A stretch of 64,000 bases of DNA from Cobetia sp. L2A1 (GCF_009796845.1 NZ_CP047025.1:310001-374000); one strand, 5' to 3'; counted from the first letter of the stretch, positions 1 to 8,502 are shown. Notes: generated by a model from the sequence alone, not told the origin. Translations and numbers: made by a program.

Positions 1-215
1 ATACGCTCGAGGAAATGCAGAGGCTTTCCCCCCGCACTGACACCTTCAGCCTCGATGCGGCCCGGGCCCATGTAGTTCTCGCTGATGGCCTCGAACCAGT
101 CGATATCTGGAAGGGTCGTCAGAATCTCGTGGTAGTACTCGGGGCGAAGTCCCAAGCCTTGACCCGCGCCTGAAGTCGCTCGAGTGGCGAGATGGTGTGT
201 ATGTGTGACCGGCAT
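1..215 (-). CDS. bufB: Bufferin maturase BufB, DUF692/MNIO family (partial, 5' end only)
   Basis: The gene runs off the left edge; only the first ~71 residues are visible, starting at the ATG at 213-215. The visible part carries hallmarks of the DUF692 family of multinuclear non-haem iron oxygenases: a GLGLR strand near residue 21, then DWFEAISENYM and a GGKPLHFLER stretch that begins the TIM barrel. Family members (MbnB, TglH, BufB) oxidise cysteines of a small peptide to copper-binding heterocycles. It lies directly downstream of the Cys-rich peptide gene at 344-616, which names the substrate. A strong hairpin separates the two genes. Downstream partners (a DUF2063 BufC and a DoxX-like BufD would be usual) lie outside the window. 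Family assignment is confident; the substrate is inferred from neighbourhood. Confidence 0.85.
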   Translation of the reverse strand, partial: MPVTHTHHLATRATSGAGQGLGLRPEYYHEILTTLPDIDWFEAISENYMGPGRIEAEGVSAGGKPLHFLER

Positions 216-254
216 GCGCGCTGCTCCTTTCAGATCTACAGCCCTTTCTACAAG

Positions 255-284
255 AACGGGAGGACGGTATGCCGTCCTCCCGTT
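255..284 (-). terminator. Intergenic hairpin (attenuator) between bufA and bufB
   Basis: A perfect 13-bp stem (255-267 pairing with 272-284) with a 4-nt loop lies 60 bases after the bufA stop and 40 bases before the bufB start. On the minus strand it is followed only by a weak T-rich stretch (TTCTTG), so it probably attenuates rather than fully stops transcription. That would give much more precursor peptide than maturase, and could protect the bufA mRNA 3' end. Confidence 0.6.
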
Positions 285-343
285 GAGCCTATAGGCTCTA
301 GCTTGGCGCCATCATCGAAGCTGAGACGCCACCACCGTAGTGC

Positions 344-616
344 TTAGCTCTTGCCGGAGATGACCTCGCCGCCGGCACCAACGCAGGATTCAGCACTGGC
401 AGTATAGGACCAGCCCTGGCCTTTGCAGGCATTCTGGCCCTTGCAGGCGCTGCTGGCAGTCGCGCAGTCGGAGGTGCCCTTGCAAGAGTTGATACCAGAG
501 CACTTGACGGCGTTGTCGGCGGCTTGAACAGACATGGACGTCAGCGCAGCGGTGGAGAAAAGTGCGGCAGCGGCGGCAGCGAAAGTGACAGCGGTTACGG
601 TCTTCTTCATGGTCAT
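344..616 (-). CDS. bufA: Bufferin-type metallophore precursor, BufA family
   Basis: A 90-residue exported peptide. The start at 616 has an AGGAAA ribosome binding site 7 bases upstream; the upstream ATG at 646 lacks one. Residues 1-32 form a signal peptide (KK, Ala-rich core, cleavage after SVQA). The mature part has six cysteines spaced C-X5-C-X5-C-X6-C-X5-C-X10-C, with repeated CKG steps (CKGTSD, CKGQNA, CKGQGW). This matches the BufA/DUF2282-type bufferin precursors, which bind copper in the periplasm after a DUF692 enzyme converts cysteines to thiooxazoles. The maturase gene follows immediately. The bufferin call is firm at family level; which cysteines are modified and the metal are inferred. 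Confidence 0.85.
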   Translation of the reverse strand: MTMKKTVTAVTFAAAAAALFSTAALTSMSVQAADNAVKCSGINSCKGTSDCATASSACKGQNACKGQGWSYTASAESCVGAGGEVISGKS

Positions 617-880
617 GATGGTTTCCTTGCGGGCCAGGCCCGTCATTATTTAATTAGTTATTAAGGCTCATCGCGATCTACCGCGCCGGTCAGGCAATCT
701 AGGCGGATCACTCAGTCTTACGCCAATGACTTTATATCGGATGCGTGTTGACTAAAAAAAAAGCACACGTACTTCGTTCAACGTTGGCGAAGGACCGTTA
801 GACAGCGTGTGGCATACTGTGCAGATATCCTACCAAGGTCGTGCTCTACGCCCTTTGCTTCTGTTGACTGGAGTTTTTGT

Positions 881-3379
881 ATGCTGAGTCTACTTCGACG
901 CCTGTGGCATGTTTCGCGCTGGCGCTGGAGCGTTCTGCTGGTACTGCTGCTTGGTGGATGCAGTGTCGTTGCCCTGCAACAACTGGATGCACGTTTCGGC
1001 ACCCCTTCTCCACACAATCGTGAAGTGTCACATGACAGCGTTGCTGGTCGTCAGTGGGAGAGTGAGGTCAAGCCAGTCATTGAGACGCGTTGCGTCGTTT
1101 GCCATGGCTGCTATGACGCGCCTTGTCAGCTCAAGATGTCATCGGCAGCGGGGATTGATCGCGGAATGAATCCTGCGCCGGTCTATGACGGCACGCGCCT
1201 GCTGGCGGCAAACCTGACGCGTATGTTTGAGGATGCCGATACCACCGAGCAATGGCGCAACATGAATTTTTCGCCGGTGCTCAATGAGCGTGTGGACTCG
1301 CCCGAGGCCAATCTGGAAGGTAGTACGCTGTTCCGCGCACTGAGCCAGAAACGCAAGGCACCACTGCCCGTGACGGATGAAGGCCTGCTGCCTGAAGATC
1401 GCTTCGATCTCTCGCTCAATCGCAGCCAGGTCTGTGCCCCCGTCGAGCGCTATGACGATTTCGCGGAAGACCATCCCGACTGGGGCATGCCTTATGCGCT
1501 GCCGCAGATCAGTGATGAAGAGCACCGCACACTGGTGAACTGGCTTGCGCAGGGTTCGCCGATGACGGGGCCTACGCCGTTGCCCGCGTCACTGGCGCCG
1601 CGCCTTGCAGAGGCCGAGGCTTTCCTCAACGGTGATAGCCTCAAGCAACGCCTGATGAACCGCTATATCTATGAACATCTCTTCCTGACGCACCTGTACT
1701 TTCCGGGTGTCGATGGTCCTGATGGTCGTCCGATCTTCTTCGAGCTGGTGCGCTCCAGTACGCCGCCCGGCGAACCGCTGCAGCGGATTTCCACCCGTCG
1801 TCCTTACGATGCGCCTTATACCGCCTATCCCGGCGATGCCCGTCTGACCATGCCGCATGATGACGCTGGCCGTCCGCGCGTCTATTACCGCCTGTGGCAA
1901 GAACGTAGTACGGTGCTGGCCAAGAATCATCTGCCTTATGCGATGACCAAGGCGCGCCTGGACCGCTGGCAGTCGTTGTTCCTCAGTCCGCAATACACCG
2001 TCGATGACCTTCCGGATTATGATCTCAAGACGGCTTCCAATCCCTTTCTGACCTTTGAGGCGATTCCCGCTGAATCACGTTATCGCTTCATGCTTGATGA
2101 AGCCCATAACACCATCATGGGCTTCATCAAGGGGCCAGTGTGTCGCGGACAGATTGCGGTAGATGTGATCAATGATCATTTCTGGGTCGGTTTCACGGAT
2201 CCGACACTGTTCAGTCGGCCTGAAGTCGAACGCACGCTGGCGCGAGAAGGCAAGAACCTTAGCCTGCCCGCAGCGCAGAGCAGCAATGCACTACCCATCA
2301 GCTCCTGGATCAAGTTCGAGGGCAAGCAGAGCGCTTACCTCAAGGCCAAGCAGGCACTGATGACCAAGGCCTACGACGACGGCAATCTGCACCTGGATAC
2401 GCAGATGATGTGGGATGGTAGCGGCTGGAAGGACGGGCCGGGCAAGGGGCACAATCCCAATGCGGCCTTGACGATTTACCGTCACTTCGACAATGCCGCA
2501 GTGATGAAAGGGTTAGTCGGTGGCACGCCGAAAACGGCGTGGATCATCGATTACCCGATGCTGGAGCGGATACATTATCTGCTGGTGGCAGGCTTTGATG
2601 TCTACGGCAACCTGGGCCATCAGTTGATCACGCGACTGTACATGGACTTTCTGCGCATGGAAGGCGAGAACAACTTTCTGGCGCTGCTGCCGGCCGGCGA
2701 GCGTCAGGCGGTGCACGATAGCTGGTATCGCGATGTGGGCTCCGGATTGGAGGGGTTGTTGTTCAAGAAGCCGCCACAGTTCGATGCCCCCAGTGGCATC
2801 GTCTGGACGCCAGAAGAGCTCTCGTCACCGGAGCAGGCTCGGTTGGGGCTGATGACGCGCATGCACCAGCGCTTGGCACCCGAACTTGAGGAAGGAAGAA
2901 ACTTGAGCAACGTCAAGGACACGGCCGTGCGTCACGAGCTTGAAGCCCTGAGCTATGTGCGAGGCTTCGCGGCCAGCTTGATGCCAGAAGTCACGATCAT
3001 CGCGCTTGATAGTGGTGATGGTGGTCGTCCGCAGCTCTTCAGTATCTTGCGCAATTCGGCACATGCCAATATCACCAGCTTGTTCGATGAGGCTGCCAAT
3101 CGGCGTCCGAAGGAAGATAGTCTGGATGTGCTGCGCGGTGTGGCGGGAGATTATCCGAACGCCTTCTGGCATTTGACGCCCGATATGCTGGATGGCTTGG
3201 CTGAACGTGTCGCTGCACTCAGGGATGAAGATGATTATCGTGCGTTGATGGCAGATGTCGGTGTGCGGCGGACTGATCCGCGCTTCTGGGAGTTCTCGGA
3301 TAGTGTGTTGCGAGCCAATTATGCGGATCGTCCAGTAGAAGCAGGATTGTTGGATTACAACCGATTGCAGAACCGCTAG
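881..3379 (+). CDS. cti: Fatty-acid cis/trans isomerase (Cti)
   Basis: An 832-residue periplasmic c-type haem enzyme that converts cis-unsaturated fatty acids in membrane phospholipids to trans, quickly stiffening membranes under solvent, heat or osmotic stress. The haem site is the CVVCH motif at residues 71-75, in the family's characteristic CVVCHGCYDAPCQL context. The N-terminus (residues 1-27) is basic then hydrophobic and ends in LLGGC, so it could be a lipoprotein signal with Cys27 lipidated; simple cleavage is also possible. Start 881 was chosen for GGAG 7 bases upstream and the signal peptide; a longer frame back to 809 has no such support. Length matches the family. The gene stands alone, with a hairpin terminator downstream. 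Confidence 0.93.
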   Translation: MLSLLRRLWHVSRWRWSVLLVLLLGGCSVVALQQLDARFGTPSPHNREVSHDSVAGRQWESEVKPVIETRCVVCHGCYDAPCQLKMSSAAGIDRGMNPAPVYDGTRLLAANLTRMFEDADTTEQWRNMNFSPVLNERVDSPEANLEGSTLFRALSQKRKAPLPVTDEGLLPEDRFDLSLNRSQVCAPVERYDDFAEDHPDWGMPYALPQISDEEHRTLVNWLAQGSPMTGPTPLPASLAPRLAEAEAFLNGDSLKQRLMNRYIYEHLFLTHLYFPGVDGPDGRPIFFELVRSSTPPGEPLQRISTRRPYDAPYTAYPGDARLTMPHDDAGRPRVYYRLWQERSTVLAKNHLPYAMTKARLDRWQSLFLSPQYTVDDLPDYDLKTASNPFLTFEAIPAESRYRFMLDEAHNTIMGFIKGPVCRGQIAVDVINDHFWVGFTDPTLFSRPEVERTLAREGKNLSLPAAQSSNALPISSWIKFEGKQSAYLKAKQALMTKAYDDGNLHLDTQMMWDGSGWKDGPGKGHNPNAALTIYRHFDNAAVMKGLVGGTPKTAWIIDYPMLERIHYLLVAGFDVYGNLGHQLITRLYMDFLRMEGENNFLALLPAGERQAVHDSWYRDVGSGLEGLLFKKPPQFDAPSGIVWTPEELSSPEQARLGLMTRMHQRLAPELEEGRNLSNVKDTAVRHELEALSYVRGFAASLMPEVTIIALDSGDGGRPQLFSILRNSAHANITSLFDEAANRRPKEDSLDVLRGVAGDYPNAFWHLTPDMLDGLAERVAALRDEDDYRALMADVGVRRTDPRFWEFSDSVLRANYADRPVEAGLLDYNRLQNR

Positions 3380-3428
3380 TCAGTGATAACGCCACTCGCC
3401 TGCGGTGAGTGGCAAGCCTGCCAGACAC

Positions 3429-3470
3429 GCCGAAGCCCGCCACGATATCGCGGCGGGCTTCGGCGTTTAC
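3429..3470. terminator. Bidirectional terminator between cti and fnr
   Basis: A perfect 13-bp GC-rich stem (3429-3441 with 3452-3464) and 10-nt loop, followed on the plus strand by GTTTAC. It lies between convergent genes. A smaller 7-bp hairpin (GCCACTC/GAGTGGC, about 3391-3413) precedes it just after the cti stop. Confidence 0.7.
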
Positions 3471-3510
3471 AGCGACTCTCCATCCTGTCGCAAGACAAGG
3501 GGGTCGCAGT

Positions 3511-4260
3511 TCAGCGTCCACCCTGACACTCGCCTTCAGCTAGCTCGATCAAGCCATCCAGATGCAGTATGTGGACCTCGCGCGCCTGTATATCCACCAG
3601 CCCCTGAACCTGGAAGCGAGTCAGGATACGGCTGACCGTCTCCACTGCCAGGCCCAGATAGCTGCCAATGTCAGCACGTGCCATCGAGAGGCGAAAGCTA
3701 TACGGCGAATAGCCACGGCGGCGGAAGCGCTGTGAGAGATTGACCAGAAAACTGGCCAGTCGCTCATCAGCTGTCTTGCGTGATAACAGCAGCATCATGC
3801 GGCGATCTTCGCGCAATTCCTTGCTCAGACTCTTGAATATCTGAGTGCGTAGCTCAGGGATCTGTTCGGAGAGCGCATTGAGACGATCAAAGGGGATCTC
3901 ACACACAGTGGTGGTTTCCAGTGCTACGGCGGTCCCGGGGTAGTAGTTGCTATCGATGGCATCGAGACCTGCAAGCTCGCTAGGCAGATAGAAACCGGTG
4001 AGCTGCTCCGCACCGCTATTCTCAGTAGTGATTTGTTTCAAACTGCCCGAGCGCACCGTGAAAACGCAGTCGAAGGCTTCGCCCTGAGTAAATAGAGTTT
4101 CCCCCTTTCTGAGTGGCGCACGTCTGCGAATGATGGCATCAAACTGATCAATGGCTTCCATGTTCAATGCCAGTGGTAGGCACAGCGAACTGAGTGAGCA
4201 GGTCTGGCAGCGGGCTTCATGCGCGCGTAGCCGATGCGTTGCCATTGCGTTGGCCGTCAT
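3511..4260 (-). CDS. fnr: Fnr/Anr-family oxygen-sensing transcription regulator
   Basis: A 249-residue Crp/Fnr protein. Cys18, Cys21, Cys27 (C-X2-C-X5-C) and Cys120 (in VCEIPF) match the four ligands of the oxygen-labile [4Fe-4S] cluster of E. coli Fnr. The cNMP-like beta-barrel covers about residues 35-150, then a dimer helix, then a C-terminal helix-turn-helix with the recognition helix ETVSRIL (the E..SR that reads TTGAT). Start 4260 has CCAGGAGAG 5 bases upstream; a longer frame to 4326 has none. It would switch genes on under low oxygen. It lies 293 bases downstream of the cbb3-like operon on the same strand, a position where anr often sits next to real cbb3 genes. Confidence 0.92.
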   Translation of the reverse strand: MTANAMATHRLRAHEARCQTCSLSSLCLPLALNMEAIDQFDAIIRRRAPLRKGETLFTQGEAFDCVFTVRSGSLKQITTENSGAEQLTGFYLPSELAGLDAIDSNYYPGTAVALETTTVCEIPFDRLNALSEQIPELRTQIFKSLSKELREDRRMMLLLSRKTADERLASFLVNLSQRFRRRGYSPYSFRLSMARADIGSYLGLAVETVSRILTRFQVQGLVDIQAREVHILHLDGLIELAEGECQGGR

Positions 4261-4553
4261 GGTGACTCTCCTGGGGCATATCGTCGAAACCCGTGGGGGC
4301 GAGCTTCTGGGGGGACGTTCGAGCACAGCACGTTGAGGCGGATTCCGTTCCCGTTCCTCTCTGAATTCGCGGTCCCCGAGCGGGATGGTCGCTAATTCGA
4401 TGCGGTGAATTCTGCTATTATATTAGTTTTGTCTTATCTTGTCGTGCCGTAGGTGTTGGTCGATATTCACGATTCTAGGCGTATTGGCAGGACAATGAGC
4501 AAGCTGCGACGCCCTGTCTCAGATACCACCCTACGCTCATTAGCCCGTACTTA

Positions 4554-4826
4554 TTAGCCTGTACCCAATAGCTTCGAGAGTGCGGTGAGTAGAGTGATCA
4601 GGAATAGCAGGCTCCAGAGGCGTGGAAGTGGCATGTCTGGCTGACGCACGTCATTGATATGATGTTCTTCTGGTGGTCCATCTCCCTCAGGGTCGCTGGC
4701 ATTTCTCTGGCTCCACGCTTGGCAGCTGAATAGCAGCAAGGCACACAGCGTGAGGCTGCCAAAGCCAATTACGCACATCCAGAGATTCCAGAATAGGGGG
4801 AGGTCAGTGCCTCCGAGCAGGTTCAT
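4554..4826 (-). CDS. Stand-alone CcoP N-terminal (FixP_N) domain protein
   Basis: A 90-residue membrane protein that resembles only the N-terminal anchor of CcoP. It has two hydrophobic segments (about residues 10-34 and 67-86), with a charged loop that ends in the FixP_N signature PLPRLWSLLFLIT. Normal CcoP continues into two cytochrome c domains with CXXCH sites; here the protein simply stops, and there is no CXXCH. The start overlaps the stop of the CcoO-like gene by 4 bases (ATGA), so the two are translationally coupled. It is the last gene of the operon. It could help assemble or anchor the complex; no catalytic role can be assigned. No frameshifted CcoP remainder follows it. Confidence 0.75.
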   Translation of the reverse strand: MNLLGGTDLPLFWNLWMCVIGFGSLTLCALLLFSCQAWSQRNASDPEGDGPPEEHHINDVRQPDMPLPRLWSLLFLITLLTALSKLLGTG

Positions 4827-5488
4827 GGCATATCTCCTGTCTGTTGCGCGTTTTCGGCCTTTCCTGACGTTACCAACGCTGTCTGGGATGCCGCGGAGTT
4901 CAGAGAGGGATGGTTCAGGTAAGCGAGCAGAGCGGTGATTTCTGCCACACCGCGTACCTTGCTGGGCGCTGCGAGAATTTCGTCATCACGGTAGGGCACC
5001 CCCAGTGCCTGCAATGCACGCATGCGGGCTTCAGTGATCTGCCCCGTCAGTGCTCGTTCGAATAACCAGGGATAAGCGGGCATCGATGAGTCTGACACCT
5101 TGGCTCGAGGGGAATGCAGGTGAACTCGCTGCCATGCGTCGTCATGCTGTGTCGGCAGGCGGCTCAAGTCTGGTCCGCGCCTCACGCTACCCCACAACGA
5201 AGGGCGGTCGAACACGAGATTGCTGGATGTTTGAGTCACGCCATAGCGCGCATGATCACCGGGCAGGTCGCGCACCATTCGTGTGTGACAGTGCTGACAG
5301 CCCTCGCGACGGTAGATCTCGCGCCCTTCCAGTGCGAGTGCATCCAGTGGCTTCAGTCCCTCGGAGGGAGGAGCAAGTGCCGTCTGAAAGCCCAGTGGTA
5401 GTAGCTGAGCCAGTGCACCAAGACTCAGCGTTATCAGACACAGTGCCGTCATCAATCCGGCGTGACGTTCAAGCAGCACATGTCTCAT
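4823..5488 (-). CDS. CcoO-like membrane-bound monohaem cytochrome c
   Basis: A 221-residue protein homologous along its length to CcoO (FixO), the monohaem subunit of cbb3 oxidases. It has one N-terminal membrane anchor (about residues 12-32), then EGREIYRREGCQHCH with an intact CXXCH haem site, RYG, FDRPSLWGS, RGPDLSR and MPAYPWL, whose Met is the expected distal haem ligand. Unlike its partner subunit it keeps the residues needed for an electron-carrying haem c. It overlaps the genes on both sides by 4 bases, so the three proteins are made together. It is probably an electron-transfer subunit of a non-canonical complex. Confidence 0.85.
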   Translation of the reverse strand: MRHVLLERHAGLMTALCLITLSLGALAQLLPLGFQTALAPPSEGLKPLDALALEGREIYRREGCQHCHTRMVRDLPGDHARYGVTQTSSNLVFDRPSLWGSVRRGPDLSRLPTQHDDAWQRVHLHSPRAKVSDSSMPAYPWLFERALTGQITEARMRALQALGVPYRDDEILAAPSKVRGVAEITALLAYLNHPSLNSAASQTALVTSGKAENAQQTGDMP

Positions 5489-6906
5489 GCGAGACGCCCT
5501 CCACGTGACAGCTCTCGATCCTCTGAAGCGCTAGCCAGTGCCTGCGTGACATTGGCGGCCATCAACAACATGCCGATCATCCAGCAGCTAAGGCCCGCCA
5601 AGGTGATCAGCATCGGAGTGCGCGCCGTCGCCAGTATCTCGCCAAGGGCATATTGCGGACTGCCATCCGCGGCCAGCGCATGCCACATCGCACCTTGCAA
5701 CAACGTAGTCGCCCAGCTGGCGCTGACGCACAGCAAAGTACCCACGATGGCCAGGCTCGCATGCACAATGATCAGGCGAGCTGAGAGCATGGGGCGCGGC
5801 AGAGAATGGCGCAGAAGGAAGTAGAGCATTGCCACCGATGTCATCGCCACAACACCCAGGGTGCCGGCCGGTGAGAGGCTGCCAGCAGCACTGAAGGTCA
5901 AGGCATTGAGTGGCGCAATCGACAGCAGAACCTGCTCCAGCACCGCGAGTGCATAAAACACGAGCGCCGCAGCCATCAAGCACAATAATGGGTCACGTCG
6001 TAGTGACTGCCAGCCCCCTTTCAGCGTCAGTAGGCCATTGACGCTGAGAGCCAGCCCCGGGGCCAGCAGTACGATGCCCATTGCCATGCCTAGCGTTTGG
6101 CTCCATTGGGGTAGGGCGCTGGCGTAGAGCAACGGTGCACCCCCCCATGTGGTCAGCAGTATCAGGCTCCAGAAACCGATGATGGCTAGTCGGTGAGAAT
6201 GTAGCGGCCGCTGCGCCTGTGACGGCAGGGCGTGATACAGCATGCCGATAAAGCCTAGGGCGAACATGCCGCCGGGCAATGCGCCGACCAGCCAGCGTTG
6301 CAACATGGCATCCAGGCTGCCGGCATATAGCGGCATCGCCAACATGAGACTGATGGGTTTGGCTAATGAGGAAAGGCTGTGCTGCAGTAACACCACCAGC
6401 AGGCAACCAATAAAGAACCAGCAAGCCACGGGAAGGCGACGGATGCTGCGCTGTTCCAGTGTGGTGAAAAATACCCAGGCCACTGCAACCCAGACGAGTG
6501 TCATCAGCACGTCAGCCGGCCATGGATATTCGGCCATGAGATGTCCTGAGGAGAAGCCGCCCATCAACGACAGGCTGCCCACCACGATGCCACTCTGCCA
6601 GCCTAGTAAAGTGAAGCGCACCAGTATGGGCGTGCAAAGTGCATGCTGAGCTGTTTGCTTGGCAATGTGATAAAGGCTGGCGATCAATGCCGATCCACCA
6701 AGGCCATAGAGCAACAGATGCGTCTGCAGCGGTGCGAGGCGGCCGTAGCTCAACCACGCCAGTTGAGGGCCGAGGGTTGGCCACAGCCAGACGGCACACA
6801 GCCAGACGGCAAGGCAGAGGCTGAGCAAGCCCCAGAGTATGGCCATGATCGCAAACTGTCGGATCACCTTGTGGTGGGAGAGCGAAGCATCAGGTGCTGT
6901 ACTCAT
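5485..6906 (-). CDS. CcoN-like membrane protein lacking all haem and copper ligands
   Basis: A 473-residue, roughly twelve-helix membrane protein that aligns with CcoN, the catalytic subunit of cbb3 oxidase, from its N-terminus (VIRQFAIM, then YGRLAPL) through QTLGMAMGI, NGLLTLKGGW and RRDPLL. Every residue that should bind the active-site metals is changed: the low-spin haem His is Gln61 (LQTH for LHTN); the first CuB His falls at Gly208; the CuB His pair is Pro258-Leu259; the cross-linked Tyr is Thr252; the two haem His of GHVH are Ser343 and Ser345. Glu324 is kept. It cannot reduce oxygen by the known mechanism. The frame is intact, with GAGG 7 bases before the ATG. It is first in a tightly coupled operon with the CcoO-like and FixP_N proteins. 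Confidence 0.85.
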   Translation of the reverse strand: MSTAPDASLSHHKVIRQFAIMAILWGLLSLCLAVWLCAVWLWPTLGPQLAWLSYGRLAPLQTHLLLYGLGGSALIASLYHIAKQTAQHALCTPILVRFTLLGWQSGIVVGSLSLMGGFSSGHLMAEYPWPADVLMTLVWVAVAWVFFTTLEQRSIRRLPVACWFFIGCLLVVLLQHSLSSLAKPISLMLAMPLYAGSLDAMLQRWLVGALPGGMFALGFIGMLYHALPSQAQRPLHSHRLAIIGFWSLILLTTWGGAPLLYASALPQWSQTLGMAMGIVLLAPGLALSVNGLLTLKGGWQSLRRDPLLCLMAAALVFYALAVLEQVLLSIAPLNALTFSAAGSLSPAGTLGVVAMTSVAMLYFLLRHSLPRPMLSARLIIVHASLAIVGTLLCVSASWATTLLQGAMWHALAADGSPQYALGEILATARTPMLITLAGLSCWMIGMLLMAANVTQALASASEDRELSRGGRLA

Positions 6907-7080
6907 GTCAAAGCCTCATCAAGCGATGAACCAAGATACATCGCTGGCGGTGGCACATATCACGCGAGACGATAATGTCTGAATATAACGTCTCTCTTTT
7001 CTTGCCGCGTGCCCAGGGAAGTCTCGGTTGGCTGTCAGTCGGTTGTCACACGCCGCCCCGGATTTACAGGAGTACACCGC

Positions 7081-7938
7081 TTGCCCCCTGTCACTTCATC
7101 ATCGGACGTAGATCGAGATGCGTCCAATACGACTGAGGTTCCGCTACCTTATGCACAGGAAGGTTTCTGCCCCGCGTTGCTCGAGGATGTCGCGAACGAG
7201 ATGGCCGCTCGGCTTGCGTTGTCAGAGGCCGAACTGATTGAGCGTGGCCCGTGGCGAGGCTGGATAGCCCTGCTGGGGCCACTGGAAATTCATGGCAGCC
7301 CTCGACGAGCCATCTTGCTGCATGCTCACGGCGCCGGTGCCGGTCGCGAAACGAATTTTCATCAGCAGTTCGGTGCTGCCTGTGCCTGCGAGGGGATGGC
7401 GTGGCTAGCGTTCGATTTCGGTTACCTCGTGCAGATGCGTCGTGAAGGCAAGCGCCGCCCGCCACCGCGTATGCCGGGCCTGATTGATGAGATGGCACAG
7501 TGGTGTGAGGCGCTCGTGCCGTGTCTGGCAGTGTTGGAGCACGTGCCACTGCTGGTCGGCGGAAAATCGATGGGCAGTCGTGTGGCCTCGCATTTGATGC
7601 AGTCATTGGCAGGTTCAATGCCGGGGAGATGCCTTGTGCGCTCGCCGATTGGCTGGTATGCACTGGGGTATCCCTTCCATCCCATGGGCAAGCCTGAAAA
7701 GCTGCGTGTTGCGCACCTGCCGGAGCTCGAGGCGCCAGGACTTGTCTGTCAGGGCACGCGGGATCCCTTCGGGACGCAGGAAGAGGTGCGAGGTTATTCG
7801 TTGTCCGAGCGAATCACGCTGCATTGGTTGCCAGACGGTGAGCACGATTTCAAACCTCGGCGTACAAGTGGCGAGACGCAGGCGAGATTAATTGCCTCGG
7901 CAGCGAATGCACTCGCTCATCACCCAGCGCTGGGGTAA
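7081..7938 (+). CDS. Alpha/beta hydrolase, KANL3/Tex30 family
   Basis: A 285-residue cytosolic alpha/beta hydrolase resembling the KANL3/Tex30 and dienelactone-hydrolase-like group. The oxyanion strand reads LLHAHGAGAG, the nucleophile elbow is GKSMGS (Ser), and the C-terminal catalytic His is in GEHDFKP. The substrate is unknown. I chose the TTG at 7081, which has AGGAG 8 bases upstream; an in-frame ATG at 7009 would add 24 residues that look unlike the family and has no ribosome binding site. It is a single gene, divergent from the CcoN-like operon. Confidence 0.75.
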   Translation: MPPVTSSSDVDRDASNTTEVPLPYAQEGFCPALLEDVANEMAARLALSEAELIERGPWRGWIALLGPLEIHGSPRRAILLHAHGAGAGRETNFHQQFGAACACEGMAWLAFDFGYLVQMRREGKRRPPPRMPGLIDEMAQWCEALVPCLAVLEHVPLLVGGKSMGSRVASHLMQSLAGSMPGRCLVRSPIGWYALGYPFHPMGKPEKLRVAHLPELEAPGLVCQGTRDPFGTQEEVRGYSLSERITLHWLPDGEHDFKPRRTSGETQARLIASAANALAHHPALG

Positions 7939-8106
7939 AACCTGTCAATAGCCGAGAGGTAGACTTATTCTCGATGACGACAGTGTAATGTCAGAAATAT
8001 GACGTAACGCTGATGGCTACTGGCCTACAGAGCGTCAAGTCTGGAAATTCCAGTCTTATCAATACTCTGTCACAAGGTGTTCGTGGAAGTGCCCGCAAAA
8101 AAAGTA
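7939..8106. other. Intergenic region before the tRNA array
   Basis: No gene or strong hairpin is visible between the hydrolase stop and the tRNA promoter. Confidence 0.5.
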
Positions 8107-8134
8107 TTGACTCATGGGGCGGTTTCCGTAGAAT
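8107..8134 (+). promoter_or_regulatory. Sigma-70 promoter of the tRNA Val/Asp array
   Basis: TTGACT (8107-8112), 16-base spacer, TAGAAT (8129-8134), then a GC-rich discriminator (GCAGCGCC) typical of stringently controlled stable-RNA promoters, 18 bases before the first tRNA. Confidence 0.8.
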
Positions 8135-8152
8135 GCAGCGCCAACGAGACAC

Positions 8153-8228
8153 GGGTGGTTAGCTCAGTTGGTAGAGCACCAGCCTTACAAGCTGGGGGTC
8201 ACTGGTTCGAACCCAGTACCACCCACCA
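8153..8228 (+). tRNA. tRNA-Val(UAC)
   Basis: A 76-nt cloverleaf with GGGTGGT/ACCACCC acceptor stem, anticodon loop CTTACAA (anticodon UAC), GGTTCGAACCC T arm and encoded CCA. It is first in a five-tRNA transcript. Confidence 0.96.
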
Positions 8229-8306
8229 TTTGAAAAAAGTTATTGCCTATCAAGGCGTTACTTGATTAAATGGCCTGGTTCGTTAGCAGAAGCAAGCGAT
8301 TGTCGT

Positions 8307-8383
8307 GGACTGGTAGTTCAGTTGGTTAGAATGCCGGCCTGTCACGCCGGAGGTCGCGGGTTCGAGTCCCGTCCAGTCCGCCA
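8307..8383 (+). tRNA. tRNA-Asp(GUC), copy 1
   Basis: A 77-nt cloverleaf with GGACTGG acceptor strand, anticodon loop CTGTCAC (GUC), GGGTTCGAGTCCC T arm and encoded CCA. Confidence 0.96.
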
Positions 8384-8425
8384 TTCTCGTTTTGTTATGC
8401 GTCCGATATTGAGTAGTTCTAAAGT

Positions 8426-8502
8426 GGACTGGTAGTTCAGTTGGTTAGAATGCCGGCCTGTCACGCCGGAGGTCGCGGGTTCGAGTCCCGTCCAGTCCGC
8501 CA
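8426..8502 (+). tRNA. tRNA-Asp(GUC), copy 2
   Basis: Identical in sequence to the copy at 8307-8383, with encoded CCA. Confidence 0.96.

Noticed and set aside
6907..6990. Fnr box upstream of the cbb3-like operon (TTGATGAGGC)
   Set aside because: Only one half-site (TTGAT) is present; the matching ATCAA at the right spacing is missing.
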